Below are positions 1 through 8,727 of a stretch of DNA of 35,528 nucleotides, piece by piece (position 1 is the first letter of the stretch; every line of letters begins with the position of its first letter). Position numbers and translations under genes: made by a program. The stretch covers positions 1-35,528 of the forward strand of contig WQSB01000008.1 in the NCBI GenBank assembly GCA_009788085.1, in the 5' to 3' direction. The DNA is from Defluviitaleaceae bacterium. Lineage in GTDB: Bacteria > Bacillota > Clostridia > Lachnospirales > WQUN01. The notes beneath the pieces are model-generated. The model had not been told where the DNA came from and did not search any database. It saw nothing but the letters and a program-made list of their open reading frames with translations.

Positions 1-102
1 GCTGAGCGCACGTAGCGTTTTGCGAAGCAAAATGCAGGGAGCGAAGCGTCTTGCCGCGCAAGCACGAGACGAAAATTACAGTTGCGCAAGAAGCCTATTT
101 GA
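1..102. repeat. GC-rich structured intergenic sequence at the window edge
   Basis: This stretch downstream of the Nudix gene has no convincing ORF but is full of short inverted repeats. GCGTTTTGC-gaa-GCAAAATGC (about 18-38) forms a 9-bp hairpin with one wobble pair. CTTGC-cgc-GCAAG (about 50-62) is nested inside CGTCT/AGACG. The word GAGCG-(c/a)A-(c)G recurs. It resembles the short palindromic intergenic repeats of many bacterial genomes, but only one partial copy is visible and the left part is cut by the window edge. It may also help end minus-strand transcription of the Nudix gene. Confidence 0.4.
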
Positions 103-564
103 TTAAGAGGCAGTGACTTGAAAATTTTTTAATACGCCGTTTTCGTAATTAAACTTTGCAGAAAATACCCCTTCATATTCATTCATCCATTTAAAAAAAT
201 AGTAATCCCCCTCGTGCATTTGCAAGCTATCTATTTTGTCTTTGTCCACCCAAGCTAAGTCACCTTCGTTGCATGATGTTATTTCTCCGGTAAAATCTGT
301 TGCGGTGAATAAAAAAACATACCAATCTTCTTCTTGGCTAAAATTAGGAAAAGTTAAAATTCCCCTTAATTTAGGGTTTTTAATTATCAGGCCGCTTTCT
401 TCAAAGACTTCTCTTACCACACAATCCTCAGGTGATTCCCCGGCTTCAAACTTACCGCCCAGCCCAACCCACAGCCCCTTGTGCATATCATTTTCCTTTT
501 TTGTTCTGTGCAACATAAGATATTGATTATCTCTTTCAATATAACAAAGCGTGCCTAGTTTCAT
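103..564 (-). CDS. Nudix hydrolase, MutT/8-oxo-dGTP diphosphatase-like
   Basis: This is a 153-aa cytosolic hydrolase expected to cleave a nucleoside diphosphate linked to another group (NDP-X). The Nudix box is perfect: starting at G37 it fits GX5EX7REUXEEXGU, with E43, R51-E52 and E55-E56 as the metal-binding core (visible as REVFEESGL). The overall length and the N-terminal start MKLGTLCYIERD match small MutT-like proteins of Firmicutes annotated as 8-oxo-dGTP diphosphatases. The ATG is preceded by AAGGGGAAAG about 10 nt upstream. The gene lies 30 nt downstream of the rhomboid gene on the same strand and may be co-transcribed with it. Substrate cannot be deduced from sequence; house-cleaning of oxidised nucleotides is the usual family role. 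Confidence 0.9.
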   Translation of the reverse strand: MKLGTLCYIERDNQYLMLHRTKKENDMHKGLWVGLGGKFEAGESPEDCVVREVFEESGLIIKNPKLRGILTFPNFSQEEDWYVFLFTATDFTGEITSCNEGDLAWVDKDKIDSLQMHEGDYYFFKWMNEYEGVFSAKFNYENGVLKNFQVTAS

Positions 565-594
565 TAAAAGCTTTCCCCTTTACAAAATTATTTT

Positions 595-1599
595 TTATTT
601 TTTCAGCGCGTACACCACGCCCAGAATAACCCCGCCAAGCAACCCGCCGAGATGGGCGAAGTTGTCGATGCCGGTGGTGGAGAAGCCGACGGCGATGCCA
701 ATTCCGATGTAAATGAACATAAAGAACCAATTGAGGGACTCAATTGTGCGTTTTGTGATACGGGTGTAGGCAAAGAGCGCGCCGACGAGGCCGTAAATCG
801 CGCCGGAGGCCCCGGCGGCGTAGGCTTGTGACAGAAACAAGCTGGCCAGCGAGCCAAGCAACCCGGATAAAAAATAAATCGCGATAAAAGCAGAGCGTCC
901 AAAGTATCGCTCCATGCGGGAGCCAAAGACTATCAGCCCAAAAGCATTTGCCGCAAAGTGAGCCACGCCAAAATGCACAAACATCGCGGTAAAGAGCCGG
1001 AACCACTCGCCATGCTCGTGAACTAAGTAGGGCACAATTGCCCCAAAGCGCATGGGAATCAAAAAATCCCCCGGATATCCGGCAAGGTACATAAGCCCCA
1101 AAATAAGGGCGTTAATTCCAATCAAAATATATGTGATTACAGGATGGCGATATTTTGCCCTCAGATGTTCAATGGGAGCAATGGCTTTTGATGTGTTGCA
1201 GGCTTGGGCTATTAGGCTCTGCAAATCAAAAACTTTCCGGGGCTGGCCCTTTGGCGCAGATACTTCCCCCGTGGAAAGGTCCACATGCCAGAAAACACTG
1301 TATACCGGCTGGCCATAGTAGGGGGCTCCACCCTCAAAGTCCGGTTTTTCGCCGCCAGCCAGTACATATATGTTTGCTACTTGCTTTACTCTGTCAAGCA
1401 AACCTTCCGCGTTCTTGCGCACTTGGGCGTCGTGGTGTTGCAAAGCTGACCAATCTATTTGGGTTGTGTCCAGTACGTTAAGGATTATCAGCGTGGTCAT
1501 TTCGACTTTTTGTGCCGTCCAGTGAGTGCCGTCACCTGATATTTGATATTCCTGATTCGCCACCAAGGTATAAAGGCGCGTGGAAAACTGAGCAAACAT
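595..1599 (-). CDS. Rhomboid family intramembrane serine protease
   Basis: A 334-aa protein with a soluble N-terminal part of about 150 residues and a C-terminal six-helix rhomboid domain. The catalytic serine motif GASGAIYG (Ser265) and catalytic His316 (in DNFAHLGG) are present, and HFGVAHFAANAF (about 209-220) carries the His/Asn cluster of TM2. It therefore should be an active intramembrane protease that cuts transmembrane segments of other membrane proteins. The N-terminal domain contains short hydrophobic stretches (TTLIILNVLD) and a segment naming no domain I recognise; many Firmicutes rhomboids carry an unrelated soluble N-terminal extension. The start ATG at 1599 has only a weak GAGAG ribosome binding site. 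Substrate unknown. Confidence 0.92.
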   Translation of the reverse strand: MFAQFSTRLYTLVANQEYQISGDGTHWTAQKVEMTTLIILNVLDTTQIDWSALQHHDAQVRKNAEGLLDRVKQVANIYVLAGGEKPDFEGGAPYYGQPVYSVFWHVDLSTGEVSAPKGQPRKVFDLQSLIAQACNTSKAIAPIEHLRAKYRHPVITYILIGINALILGLMYLAGYPGDFLIPMRFGAIVPYLVHEHGEWFRLFTAMFVHFGVAHFAANAFGLIVFGSRMERYFGRSAFIAIYFLSGLLGSLASLFLSQAYAAGASGAIYGLVGALFAYTRITKRTIESLNWFFMFIYIGIGIAVGFSTTGIDNFAHLGGLLGGVILGVVYALKK

Positions 1600-1703
1600 A
1601 GGCGTCTCTCATTTCTTGTGATATAATCTTAGTATAACACCGATTGCGTGCTTCGTGTTGCCAACTAGAGCGATTTCGGTCTCGAAGCCGGAAGGATGAC
1701 GTT

Positions 1704-2651
1704 ATGCTAAAGGAATTCGCACCGATGAACGCCGCAGAGCTTTTCGACAGAGCCATAGATGTGTATAAAAAATCCTTCTGGAGGCAGCTTGCGTTTGCCG
1801 CCATTGTTGGCGTTCTTGCCTTTGCAGGTTTGATTTTTCTGGGAATAATTTTGGCCTTCGTTCTGACATTTGTATTTGCGGTGGTGCCCGTCACCGGTGG
1901 AAACTCAGCCGCTTTCCTCTCGTTCATTATTATGGTTCTGGTTCTTGCCCCGTTGCTTTTGCTGTGGCAGGCAGCTTCCTCCACAGGGCATATTATACTG
2001 GCCAAGCAGGCTTTCTACGGCCACACGGTTAAATTCCATCTCCAAGGGATTGCACGTATAGCTTGGAGGGTTTTTACCGTTCTGTTGGCCCAGACTTTGA
2101 TTATATTGCCCTTTATTATTGTGCTGTTTGGTCTGGTTTCTTTGCTTTTCCCTGTATGGGATGAGCTTATTTTTATGCCTTGGGATGTTTTCCCGTGGGT
2201 GTCTGTGCTAATTTTTGTAGGACTGATTGCTTTTGGATATCTTGCCCTTACTAATGTTTTTGCCCTATCTTTAACCGTGGCCATTTTTGAGGAAAAGCAT
2301 TTTTTCTCCGCCATAAAACAGGGCTGGTGGCTTATTAAGGGCGAATTCTGGAGAATTTTGGGCGTTAGGGCCATGTGGTACTTGATGATTTTTGCCGCAT
2401 CATTTGCCCTGCAAGGCATGTTTATCTTGGCCAGGGACGCCATGGCTGTGTTTTCCGAAACAACCGGCTTCGCCATGTTTGGGTTTGGCCTTTTGCTTGG
2501 ATTGTTTTCTTCGATTGCTTCAATTTTTGCAACCTTCGCCCTCACGCCGCTGGACGGAATTTTGCAAACCGTAATTTATTTCAACCAGCGTATCAAAAAG
2601 GACGGCCTTGACATCGAAATCGTCTTGGAAAAATTGCAGGTGCGTTCATGA
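1704..2651 (+). CDS. Multi-pass membrane protein, first gene of the MoxR/DUF58 operon
   Basis: The ORF track starts at 1644, but the better start is ATG 1704 (MLKEFAPMNAAELFDRAIDV), preceded by GGAAGGA at suitable spacing, giving 315 aa. The N-terminal amphipathic stretch with DRAIDVYKKSFW followed by about six hydrophobic segments resembles the membrane domain family often annotated as glycerophosphoryl diester phosphodiesterase membrane domain or DUF7544. No catalytic motif is seen. It overlaps the next gene by 4 nt (ATGA), so it is translationally coupled to the DUF4129-like protein. The setting, next to MoxR ATPase and DUF58 genes, suggests a membrane-associated role in an envelope or complex-assembly process, but the biochemical function is unknown. 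Confidence 0.8.
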   Translation: MLKEFAPMNAAELFDRAIDVYKKSFWRQLAFAAIVGVLAFAGLIFLGIILAFVLTFVFAVVPVTGGNSAAFLSFIIMVLVLAPLLLLWQAASSTGHIILAKQAFYGHTVKFHLQGIARIAWRVFTVLLAQTLIILPFIIVLFGLVSLLFPVWDELIFMPWDVFPWVSVLIFVGLIAFGYLALTNVFALSLTVAIFEEKHFFSAIKQGWWLIKGEFWRILGVRAMWYLMIFAASFALQGMFILARDAMAVFSETTGFAMFGFGLLLGLFSSIASIFATFALTPLDGILQTVIYFNQRIKKDGLDIEIVLEKLQVRS

Positions 2652-3289
2652 ATTTTGACGACGCTCTCTACGAGGTGCTGCAAACCTCGCGTTATGACAG
2701 GCTTACCGGGCGAAGCGTGGATTTTCGCCAAGTGTTTATGGAATGGCTGGAACGGGCGTTGGTGTGGCTCTTAAGCCGGCTTAACTTCGCCTTTCCCGAA
2801 GGCTCGGAGATAAACACGGGCGTGGTGGCCACGGTTTTTGTAGTTGTGGGCGCGCTGATTGTGGGTGTGGCGGGAGTCCTACTGGCGCGGACTTTTCTGC
2901 GCTCGAGGGTGGTTGAGGAGTACGACCTGCACGATATCTTTGAAGAGCTTGCAGATAAAAAATACACTGTTGCCGACCTGCTTAACCTTAGTAAAAACGC
3001 CGAAAACAGACGGCTTGCGGTGAGGTTCAAATACATCGCGACCTTGCTTGCCCTAAACGAAAGGCAAACAATCCGCATCAAACCCTCCGCCACAAACTCT
3101 ATTATTTTAAAACAAATCAAGGCCTCCACGCCGGGTTTGGTCGCATCTTTTATTGTGGTTGCGGAGGTTTTTCACCGGTCGTGGTTCGGGTATAAAAATA
3201 TCACAGACGAAATGTTTGAAAAATTTATTTCCGCCACGGACACGCTGGTGTCAGGGCCTCCGTTGAAAAGAGGTGGCGAACATGCGTAA
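2648..3289 (+). CDS. DUF4129-like single-pass membrane protein
   Basis: A 213-aa protein with an N-terminal soluble segment, one strong transmembrane helix (about residues 58-82) and a C-terminal cytosolic helical region. The C-terminal pattern (R-x-A-V-R-x-x-Y near 123-130, then conserved hydrophobic and Trp/Tyr positions, FHRSWFGY) matches the DUF4129 domain. That domain is usually found at the C terminus of transglutaminase-like membrane proteins encoded with MoxR and DUF58. Here it stands alone, without a transglutaminase domain. It overlaps its upstream neighbour by ATGA and its downstream neighbour by 8 nt, so it is firmly part of the operon. Function unknown. Confidence 0.8.
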   Translation: MNFDDALYEVLQTSRYDRLTGRSVDFRQVFMEWLERALVWLLSRLNFAFPEGSEINTGVVATVFVVVGALIVGVAGVLLARTFLRSRVVEEYDLHDIFEELADKKYTVADLLNLSKNAENRRLAVRFKYIATLLALNERQTIRIKPSATNSIILKQIKASTPGLVASFIVVAEVFHRSWFGYKNITDEMFEKFISATDTLVSGPPLKRGGEHA

Positions 3290-4052
3290 GCGAAGCCGGA
3301 TTCCTCTGATGCTGATTGTATTTGCCGCCGCCGCGCTGATTTTTTTTCTGGGGCGGGGATATGGCGGGCCGGCGTATGTGGTTTCCACCACGGACGAGTA
3401 CGGGGTCAGTCTGCTGTTTGACACCTTGCGGCATATGGATTATCAGGTGAGTGTGGGTAATCGTCCGGTGGACAGACAGACTGATATTTGGGCTGTTTCC
3501 GTTATTATCCAGCCCTCAATTATCGTAAATGATGCAATGGCCAAGGAGATGCTGTACTGGGTCAGCCGTGGCGGGAGGCTGATATTTCTGCAAAACCGCA
3601 TAGCTACGGTTATTGATTCCGCTATCATTACTGGAGACTTGGCGGTTTATGTACGGCTGCTTGGAAATTTTGACGGCTTTACCCTTTATCAGGTGGGAAA
3701 CGGCGAGGTGCTAACAGGCCGCGCTCTTCCCCTCTCGAATCAGCGTTTAATGAACGACCCCGCCCCCGGGGGGATAATCCATTCCGTGTTGGAACGCTGG
3801 AACGCCGACAGAATTACCTTTGCCGAGTATTATCACGGCTTTCAGTTGACGGAAAATTTCATCGGCAGTCTGCCGCTAATTGTGCGGCTGATTCTGCTGC
3901 AAATGCTAATTGTGGCTGTGATGATGGTTTGGTTTTTGGGTAAACGCTTCGGCAACCCCATTCCCTATTACGAGGAGACCGAGCGGGAAGAAAATGAATA
4001 TGTACGCGCTTTGGCGCGCTTATATATGAAGATAAAAAGGAGACGGTCATAG
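3282..4052 (+). CDS. DUF4350-like membrane protein of the MoxR operon
   Basis: The ORF track begins at a GTG (3273), but ATG 3282 is better because the AAAGAGG ribosome binding site then sits about 8 nt upstream; this gives 256 aa. The protein has an N-terminal membrane anchor directly after MRKRSRIP, an extracytoplasmic or cytosolic domain of about 170 residues, and a second helix near the C terminus (LILLQMLIVAVMMVWFLG). The central part (DEYGVSLLFDTLRHMDYQV, then a segment speaking of a strand-turn like GGRLIFLQNR) is typical of DUF4350, a Rossmann-like domain found next to MoxR and DUF58 genes. It overlaps the next gene by one base. Function unknown. Confidence 0.8.
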   Translation: MRKRSRIPLMLIVFAAAALIFFLGRGYGGPAYVVSTTDEYGVSLLFDTLRHMDYQVSVGNRPVDRQTDIWAVSVIIQPSIIVNDAMAKEMLYWVSRGGRLIFLQNRIATVIDSAIITGDLAVYVRLLGNFDGFTLYQVGNGEVLTGRALPLSNQRLMNDPAPGGIIHSVLERWNADRITFAEYYHGFQLTENFIGSLPLIVRLILLQMLIVAVMMVWFLGKRFGNPIPYYEETEREENEYVRALARLYMKIKRRRS

Positions 4053-5044
4053 TGCTGAAAAACATCGCTGACATTTTAAAGGAAAGACTTAACAGCCGCG
4101 TTTTAAACCAAGAAAACCTTACGGAGCTGGCTATTACAGCCATGTTCGCCGGAGGGCATGTGCTTATCGAGGGCGTTCCGGGGCTGGCAAAAACCCTATG
4201 GGCGCGGTCGCTGGCTCAGCTTCTTAGCGTGGAGTGCAAGCGGGTGCAATTTACTTCCGATTTAATGCCGTCTGACATTTTGGGCACAAAGGTGTTTAAT
4301 CAGCATTCGGGGACGTTTGAGCTACGCAAAGGGCCGTTGTTTACCCGGCTGTTCCTTGCGGATGAAATTAACCGTACCCCTCCCAAGACTCAATCGGCCC
4401 TTCTGGAGGTCATGGAGGAACGCTCAATCACAATCGACGGGATTACGCACACTATGGAGGAGCCGTTTTTCGTAATGGCCACGCAAAACCCCATCGAATA
4501 CGAGGGCACATATCCCCTGCCCGAGGCTTTGACCGACCGTTTCATGATGAAATTACTAATCACCTATCCCGGCGTGGCGGCGGAAAAGCAGATTTTACAG
4601 ATGTACGCCACCTACGGTGGGCATAGCCGGGAACATGCGGAGGACGGTCTCACATACGACCCGAAGCCGGAAGGGCTATCCGCATTAGAAAATCTTTCTC
4701 CCGTCTGCGGGGCGGCGGAAATCGCCGGGGCCAAGGAGGAAATCAAAGCCGTTACCGTGGAGGACGGGGTTCTCAACTATATCGTAAGCGTGGTGGAAAC
4801 CACCCGGCGTGTGGGTGCGGTGCAATTTGGGGCGAGCCCGAGGGGCAGTGTGGCTCTTCTGCTGGCGGGCAAGGCCTACGCCGCGATTCAAGGGCGGGAC
4901 TATGTCATTCCCGACGATATTCACACCCTCGCGCTTCCGGTTCTGCGCCATAGAATTTTGCTGAAGCCCGAAGCGGAAATCGAGGGCATTACCCCCGACC
5001 AAGTAATCGAAAGCATTTTATCCCAGGTGAAAGCCCCGAGGTAA
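4052..5044 (+). CDS. MoxR family AAA+ ATPase
   Basis: A 330-aa AAA+ ATPase with Walker A GVPGLAKT (41-48), Walker B FLADEIN (101-107) followed by RTPPKTQSALLEVMEE, and the sensor-1 region ATQNPIEYEGTYPLPEALTDRF, all diagnostic for the MoxR subgroup. The C-terminal lid follows (ASPRGSVALLLAGKAYA). MoxR ATPases act as chaperone-like factors that insert cofactors or remodel partner proteins, generally partners with von Willebrand A-type folds such as the DUF58 protein encoded next. The start codon is GTG 4052, sharing its first base with the stop of the preceding gene, and AAAAGGAGA lies upstream. The client in this organism is unknown. Confidence 0.95.
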   Translation: MLKNIADILKERLNSRVLNQENLTELAITAMFAGGHVLIEGVPGLAKTLWARSLAQLLSVECKRVQFTSDLMPSDILGTKVFNQHSGTFELRKGPLFTRLFLADEINRTPPKTQSALLEVMEERSITIDGITHTMEEPFFVMATQNPIEYEGTYPLPEALTDRFMMKLLITYPGVAAEKQILQMYATYGGHSREHAEDGLTYDPKPEGLSALENLSPVCGAAEIAGAKEEIKAVTVEDGVLNYIVSVVETTRRVGAVQFGASPRGSVALLLAGKAYAAIQGRDYVIPDDIHTLALPVLRHRILLKPEAEIEGITPDQVIESILSQVKAPR

Positions 5045-5051
5045 GCCGCCG

Positions 5052-6362
5052 ATGAGCGTTACGAAAAACTATGTACTCTTGACCGCACTGGGCGGGATAA
5101 TCACCCTTGCGACGTGGCCTCTGGGCTTTCACGGGCTTATGTTTCTGTTTTGGAACGTGCTTCTGCTGGGGCTTCTTTTGCTGGACATGATTATGACACC
5201 CGGAAAGAAGCTTTTATCAGTCCGCCGGCAAGACAAGGAAGCGACTTTGTACTTCAAGGCGGAAAACAGCGTAGCGTTTTATATAAAAAACAGCTCGCGC
5301 TATGTGCTGCTGATTGAAGGGAAAGACGAGTTGCACAGACATTTCCGCATAGTTGCCGGCGATTTGCTAAACCGCGCGGTAAAACCCCGCGCCGAGCGGA
5401 TTTTTGAATACACCACCATTCCCGCCAAGAGGGGTAGCTTTGGCATTAAAAACATTTATTTGCGCTGGCAGGGTTTGCTGGGACTGTGTGTAAAGCACGC
5501 CACTTACCTCTGTCCGGCCGAGTTTAAGGTATATCCCAATGTGCGTGATTTAAGCAAATACCGGCTGATGGTGCAAAAAAGCCGCCTGCTTCCGTTAGGC
5601 GATAAAAGCATCCGACACTATGGCCTAGGCGCGGAGTTTGAAAGCCAACGCGCCTATGTAGAGGGCGACGATTACCGAAAAATCAACTGGTTGTCCACCG
5701 CCCGGGAAAACAGGTTGATTGTAAACCAGTTCCAAATCGAGCGAAACCAGCCCGTGTTTATTTTGCTGGACATCGGCCGGCCCATGAGTTATTCGGTTAA
5801 GGGCTTCAAAAAGCTGGATTACGCCATCAACGCGGCACTGATTTTGGGCGATATTGTAAACCAGCAGGGCGACAAAACCGGACTGATGGTCTTTGACTCG
5901 CAGGTGCGGGCGTTTATTGCTCCGGGGCAGGGAGCGGGCCATAAAAACCAGCTGATGGAGACGCTTTATCATGTGGCCGACAACCGCTCCACCGCAGATT
6001 ATGAGGGCGCGTTCCGCTCCCTTTGCGAGAAACAAAAACGGCGAAGTCTTGTTTTCATTTTTACGGATTTTGAAATCCTAGAAGAAGCGCAGAATTTAAT
6101 CGCGCATATGAAGCTGTTAAAAAAACGGCATTTGCCCATCGTCGTTTTCATGCGCAACGAAAATCTTGACGCGATGGCAGAGCAGCCCGTTTACAAGGAA
6201 TTTGACCGCGTCCTCCGCGACACTGCCCGGGAATTTCAAGACGAGCGGCGCGATATTTTCAGGACTTTACACGCCATGGGCATTCCCAATGTGGAAAGCA
6301 CAGCGGAAAATTTTGCCGTAGAGGCTGTCAACCGGTATATGCAGCTAAGGAGGAACGGTTAA
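5052..6362 (+). CDS. DUF58 domain protein (vWA-like partner of MoxR)
   Basis: A 436-aa protein with two N-terminal transmembrane segments (about 7-45), a beta-rich middle region and a C-terminal DUF58/vWA-like domain. The DUF58 signature is clear: the G-x-E-F-x-x-x-R-x-Y-x-x-G-D-D pattern (EFESQRAYVEGDDYRKINW) followed by a strand with LLDIGRPM, which replaces the metal-binding DxSxS motif of true vWA domains. The canonical MIDAS serines are therefore incomplete, which is common in DUF58. It starts 8 nt after the MoxR stop. MoxR-DUF58 pairs occur throughout bacteria; the likely role is assembly or control of an envelope complex. Substrate unknown. Confidence 0.93.
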   Translation: MSVTKNYVLLTALGGIITLATWPLGFHGLMFLFWNVLLLGLLLLDMIMTPGKKLLSVRRQDKEATLYFKAENSVAFYIKNSSRYVLLIEGKDELHRHFRIVAGDLLNRAVKPRAERIFEYTTIPAKRGSFGIKNIYLRWQGLLGLCVKHATYLCPAEFKVYPNVRDLSKYRLMVQKSRLLPLGDKSIRHYGLGAEFESQRAYVEGDDYRKINWLSTARENRLIVNQFQIERNQPVFILLDIGRPMSYSVKGFKKLDYAINAALILGDIVNQQGDKTGLMVFDSQVRAFIAPGQGAGHKNQLMETLYHVADNRSTADYEGAFRSLCEKQKRRSLVFIFTDFEILEEAQNLIAHMKLLKKRHLPIVVFMRNENLDAMAEQPVYKEFDRVLRDTAREFQDERRDIFRTLHAMGIPNVESTAENFAVEAVNRYMQLRRNG

Positions 6363-6390
6363 TGAAGAAACTTGGAAGAAGGTGTCTTTT

Positions 6391-7044
6391 ATGAAATTTG
6401 CCACCATTATCACCCCGGCTAATATAGAGGTTGAATACCGTCTTGCGGGGGCCGGGTCGCGGCTGGCGGCGTTTCTGATTGATTTTATTTTGCAGATGCT
6501 GGCGATTTTGCTGATTGCGTGGGTGGTTTTGCGCGTAACAGAAAGATTCGAGGGCACGGTTTTGGCCTTTATTATCGTTACAGGATTTGTTATTCATTTC
6601 GGGTATTTTATTGTGTGTGAGCTTACGATGAACGGTCAAAGCATCGGCAAGCGAGTGTTCGGCCTGCGGGTAATCCGTGACAACGGCCAGCCCATTGAAT
6701 TCACTCAATCATTGGTGCGCGGGCTGATTCGTTCTTCCGTGGACATGATGTATGTGGGGTTGTTTACGATTTTGTTTTCCAAAAATCATAAACGGCTGGG
6801 AGACATGGCCGCCGGAACCATTGTTATCAGCGAAAAACATGCCAGCCCCCGTGAACCGTCGCTTTTTGGCCCGCAGTATCAGTGGCCAGCCGATTTTCCG
6901 GACTCACTGGCCCTCTCCGTCGAGGAGCGAAATCTAGTAGAGGAATGGCTGCGCCGCAAAGATGACTTGCCCGATGTGGGGGTTGAAATTGGCCGAAAAT
7001 TCAGGGAGTATTTTAAGAGTAAAGGCGAGGAGCAAACAATATGA
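6391..7044 (+). CDS. RDD family membrane protein
   Basis: Start chosen at ATG 6391 because GGAAGAAGG lies 9 nt upstream; the track's GTG at 6382 would overlap that site. The 217-aa protein opens with FATIITPANIEVEYRLAGAG, then RLAAFLIDFILQ, the R..D of the RDD family, and has two or three transmembrane helices within the first 130 residues (GKRVFGLRV and LGDMAAGTIV are typical loop motifs). The C-terminal 70 residues are hydrophilic and charged (VEEWLRRKDDLPD). RDD proteins are proposed transporters or membrane scaffolds; some are linked to Na+/H+ antiport. It closes the MoxR/DUF58 operon and overlaps the next gene by ATGA. Confidence 0.9.
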   Translation: MKFATIITPANIEVEYRLAGAGSRLAAFLIDFILQMLAILLIAWVVLRVTERFEGTVLAFIIVTGFVIHFGYFIVCELTMNGQSIGKRVFGLRVIRDNGQPIEFTQSLVRGLIRSSVDMMYVGLFTILFSKNHKRLGDMAAGTIVISEKHASPREPSLFGPQYQWPADFPDSLALSVEERNLVEEWLRRKDDLPDVGVEIGRKFREYFKSKGEEQTI

Positions 7045-8081
7045 AGCCTCTTGAAACCGAACGTCTGATTTTGAGAAAATTCCAAGAAAGCGATTTTGAA
7101 GCGGTACACAGCTACGCCGCCGACCGCGAAAACTGTATTTACATGTTTTGGGGGCCAAACAGCGAAGATGAAACCCGCGAGTTTATAAAAATGGTCATGT
7201 CCAATGCTTCGCAAAGCCCAATAAAACATTATTCATACGCGATTACATTAAAAAGCACGGGGGAATTAATCGGCGGGTGCGATTTGCCCCTCAGCGGCGA
7301 TAAAGAGGCCGAAATAGGCTGGCTTATTAACCGAAATTTCTGGCGGCAGGGTTATGCCGCCGAAGCGGCGCGGGCACTGTTGACATTGGGCTTTGAAGAA
7401 TTAAACCTTCACCGCATTTTTGCCAAATGCGACGCAGAAAACATCGCCTCAAGCCGCCTGATGGAGAAAATAGGAATGCGGGGCGAGGGCTTGCTTTTTG
7501 ATGTCCGCCCGCCCCACAAAAATTCATCCCGCCCACACAGTGACGAGTTGCTCTACGCCATTGTCAAGGACGAATGGGAAATTCAAAAGGAAATCGCCTA
7601 TTACAACACTCTCCCCTATGAATTCAACGGCTTCATAGAAGTCCCCGCTCTTTCTGGTGGAGGAATTTTTCTGGTTTGCACAAAAAAATCCCCGGCTAAC
7701 CCGGAGAAAAAATACGTACCCGAATACCGTTTTGCCATATGCAAGGGAGGTGAAAAAATCGGCGATATTACTCTGCGCATAGGCTATGGCGGCGGCATCT
7801 ACAACAGTAACCTATATTACGGCGGCAACATAGGATATGGCGTTGACGAAGCTTACCGGGGCAACGGATACGCCTCTTTAGCGTGCAGCCTGCTTGCGCC
7901 CGTGGCTAAAGCTCACGGCATTACCAAGGTACTTATCACCAATCATATAAACAATAACGCATCCCGGCGGGTTTGTGAAAAACTAAACGCCCAATTAATA
8001 CGCGAAGTCCGCCTACCCGAATGGACGGACCTATACAAGGAAGGTCAACGCTTCGTCAATATTTTCGAATGGAATATTTAA
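7041..8081 (+). CDS. Tandem GNAT N-acetyltransferase (two fused domains)
   Basis: A 346-aa protein made of two GNAT folds. The N-terminal domain (about 1-175) is of RimJ/RimL type: LETERLILRKFQESDFEAV at the start, the acetyl-CoA loop NFWRQGYAAEAARALL, and NIASSRLMEKIGMR at the end. The second domain (about 185-346) has YRGNGYASLACSLL as acetyl-CoA loop and NNASRRVCEKLNAQ as the C-terminal helix. Each domain keeps a Q/R-x-x-G-x-A/G-type binding loop, so both may be active. It starts within the stop of the RDD gene (ATGA). Substrate unknown: RimJ-like members acetylate ribosomal protein N termini or small amines. Confidence 0.9.
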   Translation: MKPLETERLILRKFQESDFEAVHSYAADRENCIYMFWGPNSEDETREFIKMVMSNASQSPIKHYSYAITLKSTGELIGGCDLPLSGDKEAEIGWLINRNFWRQGYAAEAARALLTLGFEELNLHRIFAKCDAENIASSRLMEKIGMRGEGLLFDVRPPHKNSSRPHSDELLYAIVKDEWEIQKEIAYYNTLPYEFNGFIEVPALSGGGIFLVCTKKSPANPEKKYVPEYRFAICKGGEKIGDITLRIGYGGGIYNSNLYYGGNIGYGVDEAYRGNGYASLACSLLAPVAKAHGITKVLITNHINNNASRRVCEKLNAQLIREVRLPEWTDLYKEGQRFVNIFEWNI

Positions 8082-8101
8082 AATATGAGAGGAGCAACAA
8101 A

Positions 8102-8680
8102 ATGAAAATCCTGGCAATCAACGGAAGCCCGCGCCCGAAAGGGAACACAGCGGCAATGCTTAACACGGTGCTGGACGTGTTAAAAAACGGCGGCGCAGAA
8201 ACGGAGCTTTACCAAGCGGGGGGACGCGCCGTACACGGCTGTCTGGACTGCGGAAAATGCATCAAGACTCCCGGCTGCTGCGTCACCGACGACTGGATTA
8301 ACGAGCTGTATCCAAAAATGAAAGAAGCCGACGCAATCATCATCGGCTCACCCACCTACTTCGCCGACCTCACCCCGGAAACAAAGGCTGTTATCGACCG
8401 TTGCGGATATATGTCCCGGCGGGACGGCTTCGCGTTTTCTCGCAAAATCGGGTCGGCGGTAAGCGCGGTACGCCGTGCGGGCGGCATTTTCACGCTGGAT
8501 TCCATTCAGCATTTCTTCCTTATTAATGACATGGTCGTGCCGGGCAGCTCTTATTGGAACATGAGCCTAGCCAAACACGAGGGAGACTTCGCCAAGGATA
8601 AAGAAGGCCAAGACACAATGATACGACTTGGCGAGAATATACTTTGGTTGGTAAAATTAATAAAAAAAATTGCTCTATAG
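8102..8680 (+). CDS. Flavodoxin-fold NADPH-dependent FMN reductase / iron-sulfur flavoprotein-like
   Basis: The start is ATG 8102 (MKILAINGSPRPKGNTAAML) with GAGGAG about 6 nt upstream; the longer track ORF runs back into the GNAT gene. The 192-aa product has the FMN phosphate-binding loop GSPRPKGNT at residues 7-15 and a cysteine cluster CLDCGKCIKTPGCC, characteristic of the iron-sulfur flavoprotein branch of the NADPH-dependent FMN reductase superfamily common in anaerobes. PTYFADLTPETKAVIDRCGY is the conserved second FMN contact. It probably reduces an unknown electron acceptor or handles oxidative stress. It follows the GNAT gene by 20 nt on the same strand. Confidence 0.88.
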   Translation: MKILAINGSPRPKGNTAAMLNTVLDVLKNGGAETELYQAGGRAVHGCLDCGKCIKTPGCCVTDDWINELYPKMKEADAIIIGSPTYFADLTPETKAVIDRCGYMSRRDGFAFSRKIGSAVSAVRRAGGIFTLDSIQHFFLINDMVVPGSSYWNMSLAKHEGDFAKDKEGQDTMIRLGENILWLVKLIKKIAL

Positions 8681-8727
8681 CAATTATTCTGGTAATCTTA
8701 AACAAAGACACAAACGGGAGGAATTGC

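Noticed and set aside
1600-1703. Divergent promoter pair between the rhomboid and membrane-protein genes
   Set aside because: TATAAT (1622-1627) on the plus strand and TATACT (1631-1636) on the minus strand are present, but neither has a recognisable -35 box at 16-18 nt, so I did not list a promoter.
8668-8685. AATTGC-tctata-GCAATT hairpin with a minus-strand T run before ssnA
   Set aside because: It would terminate minus-strand transcription, but no minus-strand gene is nearby; the stem has only six A/T-rich pairs.
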